From NCBI GenBank assembly GCA_009103225.1, contig RHPI01000260.1, positions 467,250 to 531,249 on the forward strand: a DNA stretch of 64,000 bases. The letters are read 5' to 3'. The number at the start of each line of letters is the position of its first letter. Position 1 is the first letter of the stretch. Of this stretch, positions 39,013 to 49,439 are shown piece by piece. The notes beneath the pieces are model-generated. The model was not told where the DNA came from. It made no database searches and saw only the letters and a list, made by a program, of their open reading frames with translations. A program made the translations under genes and the position numbers. The stretch is from Chlorokybus atmophyticus (taxonomy: Eukaryota > Streptophyta > Chlorokybophyceae > Chlorokybales > Chlorokybaceae).

Positions 39013-42000
39013 GGCATCAGCGCACAGTGGCTCAACCTGCCTGGCGCATCTGGACACGCCCCCACACCAAGAAGGTACAACAACAACATCATCATCAGCA
39101 ACAACAACAGTTACAGCAAGATAATCAGTCCCATCTACTGTGCAGTGGTCATTGTGCGGCGTCGGTGGCAGCCGTGGTGCCCAACACATGGCGCGTATAC
39201 CTATTCGGTGGCCGCGCCATGTCCACCAGTAACTCCTCCAACACCCAACACGACAACCAACATGCCGCCCTCACCAACGACGTGTTCTGCCTTAAGCTGA
39301 CTCTCCAACAACATCAACAGCAACAGCAGGCGACCTTTGCGCTGGAGTGGCAACGACTCGCGTGCGGGGGAGCCGTGCCGCCGGGGTGCGAGGGAGCTGC
39401 GATGAACGCTGTGGGACACAAGGTGTGTGTGTGTGTGTGTGCGCGCGTAACAACACGCATGCCTGCATACCAAACTCCATCCTTGTCTTAGTGACAATGT
39501 TGAGGGTGGTGATGATGGTGATGTGTGCACAGTTGGTTGTGGTGAACGGGTGGGTTGGGACGGAGGCCGCTCCGTGGGTGCGTTCCTGTTACATCCTCGA
39601 TACGAAGACCAACAAGTGGGTCGGGCTCGCCCTCCCCACCAACCACCCAAGGTGAGAAACCAACTCGCATGTATACATTGTGTGCGACACATACCCACAT
39701 ACCAACGCAGACATTGCCTACAGTGCGCGTGTCGGTCACGCCATGGCACTCGTGGACTACTCCAAGTCTTCTCCCTTACACGCCCGCCTGGTCCGCACCA
39801 ACACTAACCACCACTCGGAGGAAGTCCTCACCCTCAACACGACCCTCACTCTAACCGCGGGCGAAGAGTGCGTGTTACGCCTCCAACTGTTGGACAAACA
39901 CAACGCACCCGCCCAGCGTTGCCCCGCGCACGTGTACCCGACACTCAACCCGAGCGATACGCGTGTTGGTGGCGTGAGCCAAGCTATTCCCATCAGGAGG
40001 GAGAGCGCGTGCGTGTTCACCCTCATCGTGCGTGTCCCAATTGTTGGGACATACACACTCACTGTTGTTGGGGATGACAATGTGGTCTTCCCCAATGCGG
40101 GTGTTGTTGTGCGTGTCAACCCGGGACCGACGCACCCGCCGGCGTGCGCGGCGATCGGCGTGGGACTCGTGAGGTGCGTCGCGGGAGGCGTGGCGAGATT
40201 CGCTATTGTGGCTAGAGACGCCTTTGGAAACTTGAGGGTAAGGTGGTGTACGTGTGCGTGTGCGTGCGCGCGTGCGTGCATGTGCGCACAAGTGCAAGCA
40301 GGTGTGTGCGCGTATATGCGTGCGTGCGTATGTGTGTGTGTGTGCGTATGTGCGCGTGCGTGCGTGTGTGCTTGCGCGTGGGTCTGCGCATGTGCGACCG
40401 TACGTACGTGCTCGCATGCGTCCGTGTGCGTGTCTGCGTATGGGATTTGCTTCTCTACCACGCCCGTCACAACTTGCAACAACAACAACAACAAACCCTC
40501 TCGCCACCCTTCCCAGGCCACCGGCGGCGATACCGTGGAGGCCCACATCCGCCCCTCCTCCTCCTCCTCCTCCTCCTCCTCCTCTTCATCCTGGGACCCC
40601 CTCCTCCTCAACGACTCCCTCACCGGCTCCTACACCTGCTCCTTCTCCCTCTCACTCTCCACCCCTCACCTCCTCCGCATACTGATCAACCACCAGCCCC
40701 TCCTGGCCTCACCATACACACTCACAGTCACACCCGCCGCTACAGCACCTGAAAGGTGTACGGCGAGTGGGAGTGGGTTGGGTGGGGTGGTGAGGGCTGG
40801 GGAGGAGGGGAGGGTGAGTGTGAGGGTGAGGGATGGGAGGGGGAATGAGAGGGGGGAGGGAGGGGATACGGTGAAGATGGAGATAAGGGTGAGTTTGGGT
40901 GGGTGGATGGGTGGATGGGTGGGGGTGGGGGATGGAGTGCATGTATCTGATGGTGGTCTTGTGGGTGTAGACGCCGGATGGGAGACATGTGATGCATGGA
41001 GCGAGCGTGGATAATGGGAACGGCACGTATACGCTGTCTTATCGGTACGTGCCTTGCGGGGTGTTGGCTGCTGCATGTGGTCATCTTAGTGCAGTATGAG
41101 TGACTCATTGCCTCTACACACAAAACATATCTCTCCTCCAGAGTCGAAAAGGCTGGCCCATATTGCGTCCACATCCTCGTCATCGACAGCGACGGCGAGC
41201 ACCACATCTCCGGCAGTCCCTTCGACATCCTCATCGTTGCCAGCGACATCTTCGTTCCCAACTGCACTCTCACCTTTCACTCCTCCACCCCACTCACCAA
41301 CAACAACAACAACACTCTCAACATCACCGCGGGTGAAACAACCGCATTCACTATCACACCAAAGGACACGTATGACAATGTTGTGTCATCTAGTGAAGCA
41401 CGTGTGAAGGCAAAGTTGGTGAGTCGAGTCGAAGGCGGGTCCACATTGCCGGTGGAGTTGATTGATTGTAAGGGGAATTGTAGAGTGACTCGGGCCGGCG
41501 TGTACACGTTGAGTGTGGTCGGGTATGCTGCCGGTGAGTTGATAGTTGGTACTCGCGGGAGGCGTGCGCCGGGTACGTGGGTGAATGTTGGGGGTGAGGG
41601 ACACACACACACCATCAATGTGGTGCCCAGTGTTGCCGACGCCGACGGGAGCGTTGCCACGGGTGACGGGCTCTACGGCGTGAGCGTGCAAAGCAACACT
41701 ACAAGTTTTACCATACACGCGCGGGACAAGTACTCCAATTCAACATGTGCGGGAGGAGACCCCTTCAAAGTAAGCGTGAAGGCCGGGTGGGAGGTTGACG
41801 TGGACGTGTCAGACAACAATGACGGCACGTATACGGCCACGTATGTCGCGGGAGAGGAAAAGGAGTATCAGGGATCAACTAGCTATACTGTTAGCGTGAC
41901 TCTCCATGGCAAACACATCATCGGGAGGTACAATCTTACAACATGTTGCTTGTTGGCTTTGTCGTGTGCGTGTACAAGAGAATCATAGTGGTATGTGTGC

Positions 42001-42761
42001 ACACAGCCCGTGGATCAATGCGGTGAGGCCCATACCGACAGCTCCGCAGATGTGTGAAGTCACTGGCCTGCGTGAGACAATCACGGCGGGCACTGCCCAC
42101 GAGTTCACGCTGCAGGTGTGTCTAGCTGTTAGTGGACTAGCAGCTAACATCAACAGTCCTGTGCTCAGCTTGTGTGTTTGTGCGCACGGGCACACGTGCG
42201 TCTGTGTGCTCGCGTAGCCGTGTGTGGTTGTGCGTGTGCATGTATACATGTGCCTGTGTGTGTAGGCCAGGGACTCAGGGGGACGCGCAAAAGCGCACGG
42301 CATGGACCGTGTGACCGTTGAGTTTCGCGGTGACGGGTCATCTGCGCCAGACTTCGAGTCCATGTGGCACGAGGTTCGCGACCTTCGCGACGGCACGTAC
42401 CTCATCCGCGTTGGTGCGTCCACACCAACAGCATACTTCCGTTGCCTGATGGCCGTGCTCGTAGAGAACACGCACGTCGCCAACTCGCCGTTCACGGTCA
42501 CGATATCGCCGCCGGGGTTGTTTAATCTGGGGCTGTGGAGGACGCTGCCGGGATTGGTGGACGAGAGAGCAGTGGAGGGGTATGTAGCGCACGGGAGAGC
42601 ACTCACGTGTTGCGTGGCGGGAGAGAGGGCCGCGTTCGACGTGTTGTGCAAGGTGGGTCTTGTGTGGGTTGGGTTGGGTTAGGTTGATGTACGGGGCTGA
42701 TGTATGTGGGTGTAGGGTGTTTGGTCACACACACACACACACACACACACACTTGTTTGGT

Positions 42762-42793
<32 letters not shown>

Positions 42794-43598
42794 TGTGTGT
42801 CATACATGTGGTGCTGACATGTTGTTGTGTGCAAGAGCGTGAAGGCGGCGAACAACAAGCCTCCCGGCTCGGCTTTCACGCTCGAGTTGCGTGGCCCTCA
42901 ATATGTGTTGGGTGAGGTTGAGGGCCCGGACGACGAGGGCCATTACATTGGTAGGTATGTATGTACGTCGGCGGGTCGCTACGTTGCCACAATCCGCCTC
43001 GGCCGCTTCACCTTGCAAGGGTGTCCTTTCAACGTGAGCGTTGTACCCGATGAGACCCACCCGTCCTCGTGTTACGTGCTCGGCGAGGGCGCGACACATT
43101 GCGTAGCGGGTGCCGAGGCTGAGCTGCGTGTGCACACGTGCGACATGCACAACAACCGCACGCATAGGCCTTCCAACATCGTGCGTGCCGCCATGGTTGG
43201 CGGCGGGGCCACCGGCAATATTAAATACAAGAAGTACAAGTTTCATGGGCATAGTGTGGAGGCGAATGTGCTTCCTGAGGGAGAAGGCGTGTTCCTCGTG
43301 AGGTACAATGCACCTGTGGCGGGTGCTTACTCACTCACAATCACGCTTGCGGCCGATGTACATTCGGACTTTATTCCTATCAATGGCAGCCCGTTCCAAA
43401 TAACTGCAAGGCCAACACCAAAGGTGCACAGCTGCAATGTTCATGCCATCACATGCAAGCAGGCACACATGTTTACTCGCTGATGCAGGTTGAGTACGTG
43501 CATCCAACTGGCATAGACACATTTGAAATGCAAAGACAGGGTGAGATAGAAGCCCTCAGAACCGCTACAGGTACGTACAGAGCCTACACTCGTGTCAC

Positions 43599-43648
<50 letters not shown>

Positions 43649-43899
43649 CTCACCCTCACCTCCTCCATACAGGTGCAGCCGTGAGTGCTGTCAAAGTTCA
43701 AAAGGCCAGCCTGCCCTACTTCCTGCGGCCCAAAAACAAGTTGACAAGGATGCCATCAACAAAGAATGAAGCGGGTATTGCTGCTGAGAAGGAAGCGAAA
43801 GAGGGACCGGCGGTGCTGTTCGCGCTCGGACTGTTTGGATCGGATCGGCTGAAACCGAGCATACCGAGACACTTGCAATACGCAGGCATCACAGCATAG
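34959..43899 (+). CDS. giant kelch-repeat plus filamin-repeat protein (2163 residues)
   Basis: Twenty exons: 34959-35114, 35182-35437, 35532-36314, 36404-36619, 36698-36801, 36867-37041, 37269-37804, 38028-38333, 38650-39074, 39146-39422, 39533-39651, 39724-40237, 40517-40888, 40971-41044, 41142-41927, 42007-42115, 42266-42652, 42836-43423, 43489-43570, 43673-43899; every phase closes. Residues 1-140 are Lys-rich (KAKRKKKKKKEKD), then a Ser/Asn/Thr linker to about 300. A unique domain contains kelch-like blades (LLNDVQVLDLATFAWTRP; GGHTLTVLP...VVTGGLGHRF). Clear kelch repeats at about 845-1140 include SWGHTAVRAGSNHVYVFGG, ARHSHTATLL, WRVYLFGGRA and SARVGHAMALVDY. From about 1140 to 2080 come several filamin/IgFLN repeats (ARDAFGN, DNGNGTYTLSY, NNDGTYTATYVAG, GSPFDILI, NSPFTVTI, GCPFNVSV, GSPFQITA). 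No membrane segment or signal peptide is seen. Filamin plus kelch suggests a scaffold, perhaps cytoskeletal; the role is unknown. Confidence 0.85.
42722..42791. repeat. duplicated AC microsatellite in kelch-filamin intron
   Basis: Two CA runs are each followed by the word CTTGT(T/G)TG, giving a duplicated TTGGTCACACAC unit. They lie in the intron before exon 42836-43423. Confidence 0.9.
43599..43648. repeat. AC microsatellite in the last kelch-filamin intron
   Basis: A nearly pure CA dinucleotide run of about 50 bp just before the acceptor of the final exon. Confidence 0.9.
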
Positions 43900-43935
43900 C
43901 GTGTGTACAGACTTTTCACCACAGTTGCAATAAGG

Positions 43936-43940
43936 TGTAA
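43936..43940 (+). terminator. TGTAA poly(A) signal of the kelch-filamin gene
   Basis: TGTAA 37 bp after the stop codon, in a short gap before the convergent CIA30 gene. Confidence 0.5.
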
Positions 43941-44076
43941 CCAAGGTGTATAGCAGCAGCAAGAACATGCGCATATGGGTACATTGTGCATGGCCAGCAG
44001 TAGCAGGCGTGTTGCGTTGGCGACATAGCAATGCGTTTGAGGTTCGAGTTCAGCAAACACTTGTGGTGGCATGTCG

Positions 44077-45720
44077 TCAGCTTGTGCGTTTGCAATGTAT
44101 TCTTTGGAACTCTAACCGGAATGGTCCCGGCGGTTGCACCGTGAGATCTCCGTAGCCTCCCGTTAGAACAATTCCTAAACTCAGCACCCGGGCACGCTCC
44201 ATCGCATTCGCGGGCATCTCCGGCACCACGCGGCCTTTCCAAGTCAACAGAAACTGCTGGAGGGGCAACTGCACCGCAGTCCACACAACAGTAAGCAGAA
44301 TAGACTCAAACAATGCGTTGTGCATAACCATGAGATGAGTGTCAAGTACCTCAACATCTGTCCACTTGTCCTTGACGGCGGGTATAGGTGCCTGCCATAT
44401 GTCCAGCGGCTCTCCAGGAGGAGTCACCCAATTGTCTGTCCTGATCTGAGAGGGACACACAACACTATGATGATGACAGAAAGCTACTGCTGGCCACAGC
44501 AATAAGTGCATGTGCATGTGCGTGTCTCTTGCCATGTACATTAGCTAAGTATATGCGGCCGTCTCCTTTTACACGCATGCAAAGCGTGTCAAAGTCCTCC
44601 AGGTCCAAGTATCTCTCACCCGGTCTCAACTGTTGCCAATGACACCACGAATCAGTGCCAAATGCAATGAAGTGACTTTAACTATACAAGCGCACATTGC
44701 CACCCACCTTTGATCGCACGCCGCAGTAGCCTCCTCGCTGCAGCCTCCCGCCTCCCGCCGCCAACTCTGAAGACAACACGCCCTGAAACACGGCTGAGGG
44801 GATGTGACATGCAGCACTGCATAGTCTCGTGGCTTAACAAGAATGAGTTATTGGAACCATACGCATGTGCACACATCTACCAGAACCACCTCTCACACCT
44901 GTGCCGGGTGGATCTTCGGCCATCGTCATAGTTGATGAGGAGCAGCCTGAAGCGCAAACAACAATGAATCTACTCAACATTGTCGCACAAATTTGCTTGC
45001 AACGAGCAAGCCTTTCCCTATCCCTAACAGAATGCTTCGCACATGTGGACCACAAGCAGCATGCACTGTTCAAAGACATCGGCATTCAAGCACTGAGTGG
45101 AGCAGTGCACACTTTCATGCTGATGTCGTCAGCATGGAAGACAGCAAACAAAAATTGATGGCACCACCTACCTCCATGGTCCGCATCCTGGAAAGTCTCC
45201 CACACGCGCAAGTCTGCAGGAGAGGAGAAGCGGAACAGCTCCTTCTCCAATGCAGGCGCCTCCAGTGCTGTGTACACACGAGCATCAGTGTGTTCAGCAG
45301 TGTATTTATGTAGCCCAGATTGTCTGTAACACATCGAACACGTTGCTTGTGTGGGCGCCACCACCCTCACCTTGCTTTGCGCCCTGCACCACCCGCTGCC
45401 AAGCACCCGCAAGTGCCCGCCCGACCACCATCACCGGCCTGGTCCTCCTTCCTCGTCTCCTCTCCACCCCCACCTGCTCCGCCCCCACTTCCTCCTCCGC
45501 CTCCTGCTCCACCCCCTCGCCTTCGCGTCTCGCACCGCCGCCGCCGCCTGCCTTCCCCAGACGCTGACCTACTGCGCCAACCCTGCGCAATTGAACCTGG
45601 TTGTGGTGGTTACAGGCGGCGGCGGCGGCCGGGGGAAGGGCGGCGGGGCTCCTGGAGGGGGAGGACGTTGAGGAAAACAGGGGGAGGTAGCCGTGGTGTT
45701 GCTGCTCCGCCAGGCGGGTG
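44077..45720 (-). CDS. CIA30-domain protein (complex I intermediate-associated / NDUFAF1-like)
   Basis: The CIA30 fold occurs in mitochondrial complex I assembly factor NDUFAF1 and in plastid proteins for psbA expression. Exons, complement: 44077-44268, 44350-44445, 44540-44629, 44708-44793, 44899-44946, 45172-45267 and a first visible exon from 45371 upward. Phases close, but an in-frame TAG precedes any ATG at the 5' side, so at least one exon is missing. Domain: ELFRFSSPADLRVWETFQDADHG-GCSSSTMTM, then AVFQGVLSSELAAGG, RGGYCGVRSK, YLDLEDFDTLCMRVKGDGR, IYLANIRTDNW, WQAPIPAVKDKWTDVELPLQ and PGPFRLEFQRI. The N-terminal exon is Ala/Gly/Arg/Glu-rich low complexity. Compartment and client are not shown. 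Confidence 0.85.
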
Positions 45721-45849
45721 GCCACATGGTGTGATGGCTGCTAGGCCGTTGAGCTGAGGAGGGGGGGGGGGTTGGCCTGGCCAGGCTTGCGCTTGGGGGC
45801 TGGCGGGTTGATTGTGGGCAAGGGGCCAGGCCAGGCCAGGCTAGGCAGG

Positions 45850-47804
45850 ATGGGCCGATGGGTGTCGGAGGCGGCACTGCGTGGCCTGGACAAGTACAAG
45901 TACAGCTCAGTTGACACGGTGAGCCTGCTTTTCAAACGACTGACTCTGTCTTGCTGGTTGCCGTTAAAGTACCCCAAAACCGATTTCTAGGGTGCAGTTG
46001 CTTGTTAGCTTGATTAATCCCCTAGTCATTAACTTCACTAACCTTACTTGACTGGCTGCAACTCACATGGCTTGCATGCAGCAACACCATGCAATGACAA
46101 TATGGCAACGCAGTAAAAGACGTGTTTGTTTTTTTTGTGTATATGTTGCCTGGCATGTATGTTACGTGCATGGCAGTTGCATTGCAATGCAGTTGTGGGC
46201 TTGAGTACTGTGACTGTCCGCTGCTAGCAATTCTTGTCTACATCGATTGCGTGTGTTACGTGCATGCGCCGTAATCTCCGACATTACTTATCCTTGCAAA
46301 CCCCAAGGGTACTCTGCTGAGCAAGCCTCAAGTGTGTTTTCTTGGCGACTGCACTTGTAGTTAGGCATGGCTTTCATTTCTCAATTCTCTCCCCTCCTCT
46401 CCTGGCTTCAGAACCCGCTGTCGGTTTACATCATGCACCCTTTTTGGGACTGGTTCGTTCGCCAGCTGCCGATGTGGCTCGCTGCCAACACGATGACGGT
46501 GGTTGGCTTCGCGCTCAGCACGGCACTGCTGGGTGTGATGTGGCTTGGGGACCCCTCCTTAAGCTGCGAAGCCGCCATCAAGGCGCCGCGTTGGGTGTGG
46601 CTTTTCGCGACGTTTGCGCAGTTTGCTTCACATACGCTCGATGGTGCGGATGGCAAACAGGCGCGCAGGACGGGAAGCTCCACGCCGTTGGGAGAGCTTG
46701 TTGATCATGGCCTTGACAGCATGGCGTGCACGGCGCAGTTCCTGTCCATTATTACACCGCTTTGTGCCACGCGCGTGCTGTCACGCTGGCACTTGTACTA
46801 CCTACTCATTGGCGTGCAGTCTTCATTCTTCCTCACCCATTGGGAGAAGTACAGCACAGGTGACCAGTGATTACCAGCATTGCATACATCACTGGAGTGT
46901 GTGGTGTGTGTGCGCGCACGCATGTGTGTGTATGTGTGCGCGCGCGGTGGCACGTGCACTCACACATTCACGTATTTTACATGCATGTGTTTGTGACAAA
47001 CATCCTTGTGCGCAGGGCGTATGTTTCTGCCTTGGGCGTACGACTCCAGCCAGATTACCATGACGCTGGTGTACTTGTTGACATATGCTTATGGCCCCGA
47101 CTTGTGGTCGAAGCCAATGCCAGTGTTGGGCGTCACGTCTGTAACGTTGTTTGTGGTGATGACGGCGCTGTTCAACCTGGCGCAACCTCTTATCAGCCTG
47201 AGGGCTGTCATGGCTGTGCAACCCCGCAATTGCTCAAACGCCGAGTCAACAATGCTGCTGCTGCCCCTGCTCGTCACGTATGTGGGCTTTGGGTTGTGGT
47301 GGCTTGTAGCCGCGGAGGACATTCTTGCCACACGCACGCGGCTGCTGTTCACTCTCGTGGGCATCGTGTTCTCAAACTTAACGGTGCGTATCGTGGAACA
47401 TGCTGACCTTTTCTCCACGTACCATGTCACATGACTGCTGTAACATGCAATCATGCACACACAGGCTCGGCTCATTGTGAGTCAGATGACGTCGCAAAAG
47501 CACGAGAACTTCAACTGGATGGTGGCGCTGCTGCCAGTGGTTGTGCTTTGTTCATATCTGCGGCTGGTTCCCGATACATGGCTAATGTTGCTGTACGGGA
47601 GCTTCTGCCTGCTGCTTCATGTGGCATACGGCATGGGTGTGGTAAGTTGCCAGCTCAAGTACTGTGTTCCTGCTCCACAAGAGGATCAGTATCGATTTTA
47701 CTATTGATATTGACCTGTTGCAGGTGCGAGACATTTGCAATCACATGGGTATTTATTTCTTTCTTGTGCACAAACGGCCCGCGAAAGTCAAGAGAGCTGA
47801 GTGA
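45850..47804 (+). CDS. CDP-alcohol phosphotransferase (choline/ethanolamine phosphotransferase)
   Basis: Transfers phosphocholine or phosphoethanolamine from the CDP-alcohol to diacylglycerol, the last step of the Kennedy pathway at the ER/Golgi. Six exons: 45850-45918, 46308-46331, 46412-46859, 47016-47383, 47465-47641, 47724-47804; 388 residues, matching the usual length of about 390. N-terminus LRGLDKYKYSSVDT as in plant AAPT. The catalytic signature DGxxAR...GxxxDxxxD is read as DGADGKQARRTG...GELVDHGLD (about 108-130). Several hydrophobic helices follow (VLGVTSVTLFVVMTALF, LLLPLLVTYVGFGLWWLV, WLMLLYGSFCLLLHVAYGMG). The second exon is a 24-nt microexon. Substrate preference cannot be read. 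TGTAA at 47830-47834 follows the stop. Confidence 0.94.
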
Positions 47805-48500
47805 CTTTTGTTTCATCTGGTTATGCTCTTGTAATCAACAAGCTGCATGGCGCACCAAGCAAGGTCACTGAGTAATGGGGCAGTGGACCTGTTCTGTCGC
47901 CTGCCACACAACAGCACGGCATGCCTTTGGTACACAAGTAACCCCAGCATGCAACACATGTTGCGAGCGAGTTGCTGCGGAACCAAAATGCCTCCATGCA
48001 GCATGCCAGCTTGTTTGCAGGCAGCCTGCAAGCAAGTGCAGTTGCAGACCAGAGTCAGGGGTACAGAACCCCCAACCTGTGTTTGCATGATGTCAGTGTT
48101 GTCATCTGTGGGAATGGCAAATGGCAAGCCAAGTCGCCTGCAGAACCTTGCTTTAATTATAACAGCATCAGTGCAGCTTTGACTGCACAGTTGCCCTGTG
48201 CACATGATGAGATTGCTTAAACCGCTTGACACCAGCAGCAGCAGGTTGATACCGCTGCAATCACCGTCTTGTTCTGTCTGAATTGTATAATATAGTATGC
48301 AAGGATTGTGTGCAAAAGCATTATGACAGCACTGGGACAGCTGAGACTGGTGATTGCAATCACATTGCAGCAACAAAGCTTTCTTTGCTTCTGCGCGTAC
48401 ATGCACGACATGCCAGCAGCTAAATCAATTCCCAGTGGAATGGTTGAAACAAACAGAAGTGCCAGTCTACAGCGAATGCCTTGTGTACAACCTCTGTGCT
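47805..48500. other. intergenic between convergent EPT and EF-Ts genes
   Basis: A long minus-strand frame (47813-48406) shows no family motif and no splice logic. A CTTGCAGGC-type inverted word (GCTTGTTTGCAGGCAGCCTG...) lies near 48005-48040. No gene is supported. Confidence 0.6.
47830..47834 (+). terminator. TGTAA poly(A) signal of the CDP-alcohol phosphotransferase
   Basis: TGTAA 26 bp after the stop codon, in the gap before the convergent EF-Ts gene. Confidence 0.5.
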
Positions 48501-49439
48501 TCAAGCTTTGCCCCCTGTTTGAGCCGCAACCTCCTCTGCAAGGTTGCTCACCTTCTTTTCAATGCCTTCACCCAGGACATACCGCGTGAAGCGTCGCACC
48601 TGTATCAGACTTGCATCGTACCACTGTGCACTTTAACAACGCAATTTGCTCAAGTGTATGCAAGCGAATGGAAATCTTACCTGGATATTCTCACCAAGCT
48701 CGGCAACAACCTGCTTAACGTACTCAGCGACGCTGATGCTGTTGTCGCGGATGTATTGCTGCTCTAGGAGGGACACTTCAGCTGCGCGCTTGGAAAGGCG
48801 GCCCTCGACGATCTTCGCACGGATCTCCTCCTTCTTGCTGGCGAGGTCCTCCTTGGCCATCTCCATCTCACGCTCGGACTCGATGAAGTCCTGCGGGACA
48901 TCCTCTTTCTTGACATAGCGCACGGCGGGGCAGGCGGCCACCTGCATGGCGATGTTCTTCACGAGCTCCTGGAACTTGGGATTGCGCGCGACAAAATCGG
49001 TCTCACAGTTGACCTCCACAATCACGCCAAGCTGCGCGCCCGCATGGATGTAGCTGCCGATGAGACCCTCTGAGGCAATGCGTCCCGCCTTCTTGTCCGC
49101 ACCAGCAAGACCCTTCTTGCGCAGGTACGCGGTGGCGGCTTCCAGGTCTCCGTTATTCTCCACCAGCGCCTTTTTGCAGTCCATCATGCCCGCACCTGTG
49201 GCCTCGCGCAGCTCCTTCACTACCTTTGCAGACACTTCTCCTGCATTTGTACAGACATTACAACTGCAAGCAATGCATGTGTAATGTGAATGTACGACAC
49301 AGACGCGTCCATACTGGTCACCTGTGGCGTTGGCGGCCTGTGCTCTGCAAATGAGGCGCGATGCATTGTGTGGCTGCTTGTGCACGACCTGAGCTCGGTT
49401 GAGTGAAGCTTTTTGACTGCCGCTCAGCCTGGACATCAT
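48501..49439 (-). CDS. translation elongation factor Ts, organellar
   Basis: Guanine-nucleotide exchange factor that recharges EF-Tu during protein synthesis. Three exons, complement of 48501-48599, 48681-49240, 49322-49439; 258 residues. Residues 1-40 ([17 protein letters not shown]...) are basic and Ser/Asn-rich, a likely organelle signal. The UBA-like domain [20 protein letters not shown] is followed by [20 protein letters not shown] and the core [22 protein letters not shown]. The C-terminal module [16 protein letters not shown] ends [14 protein letters not shown], as in bacterial EF-Ts. There is a single EF-Ts unit and no S1 domains, unlike the fused PSRP-7/EF-Ts polyprotein known from Chlamydomonas. 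Plastid or mitochondrial location is not decided. Confidence 0.94.

Noticed and set aside
39757-40623. 288-codon minus-strand frame
   Set aside because: Antisense to kelch-filamin exons with conserved filamin motifs, and includes CACACG repeats from an intron.
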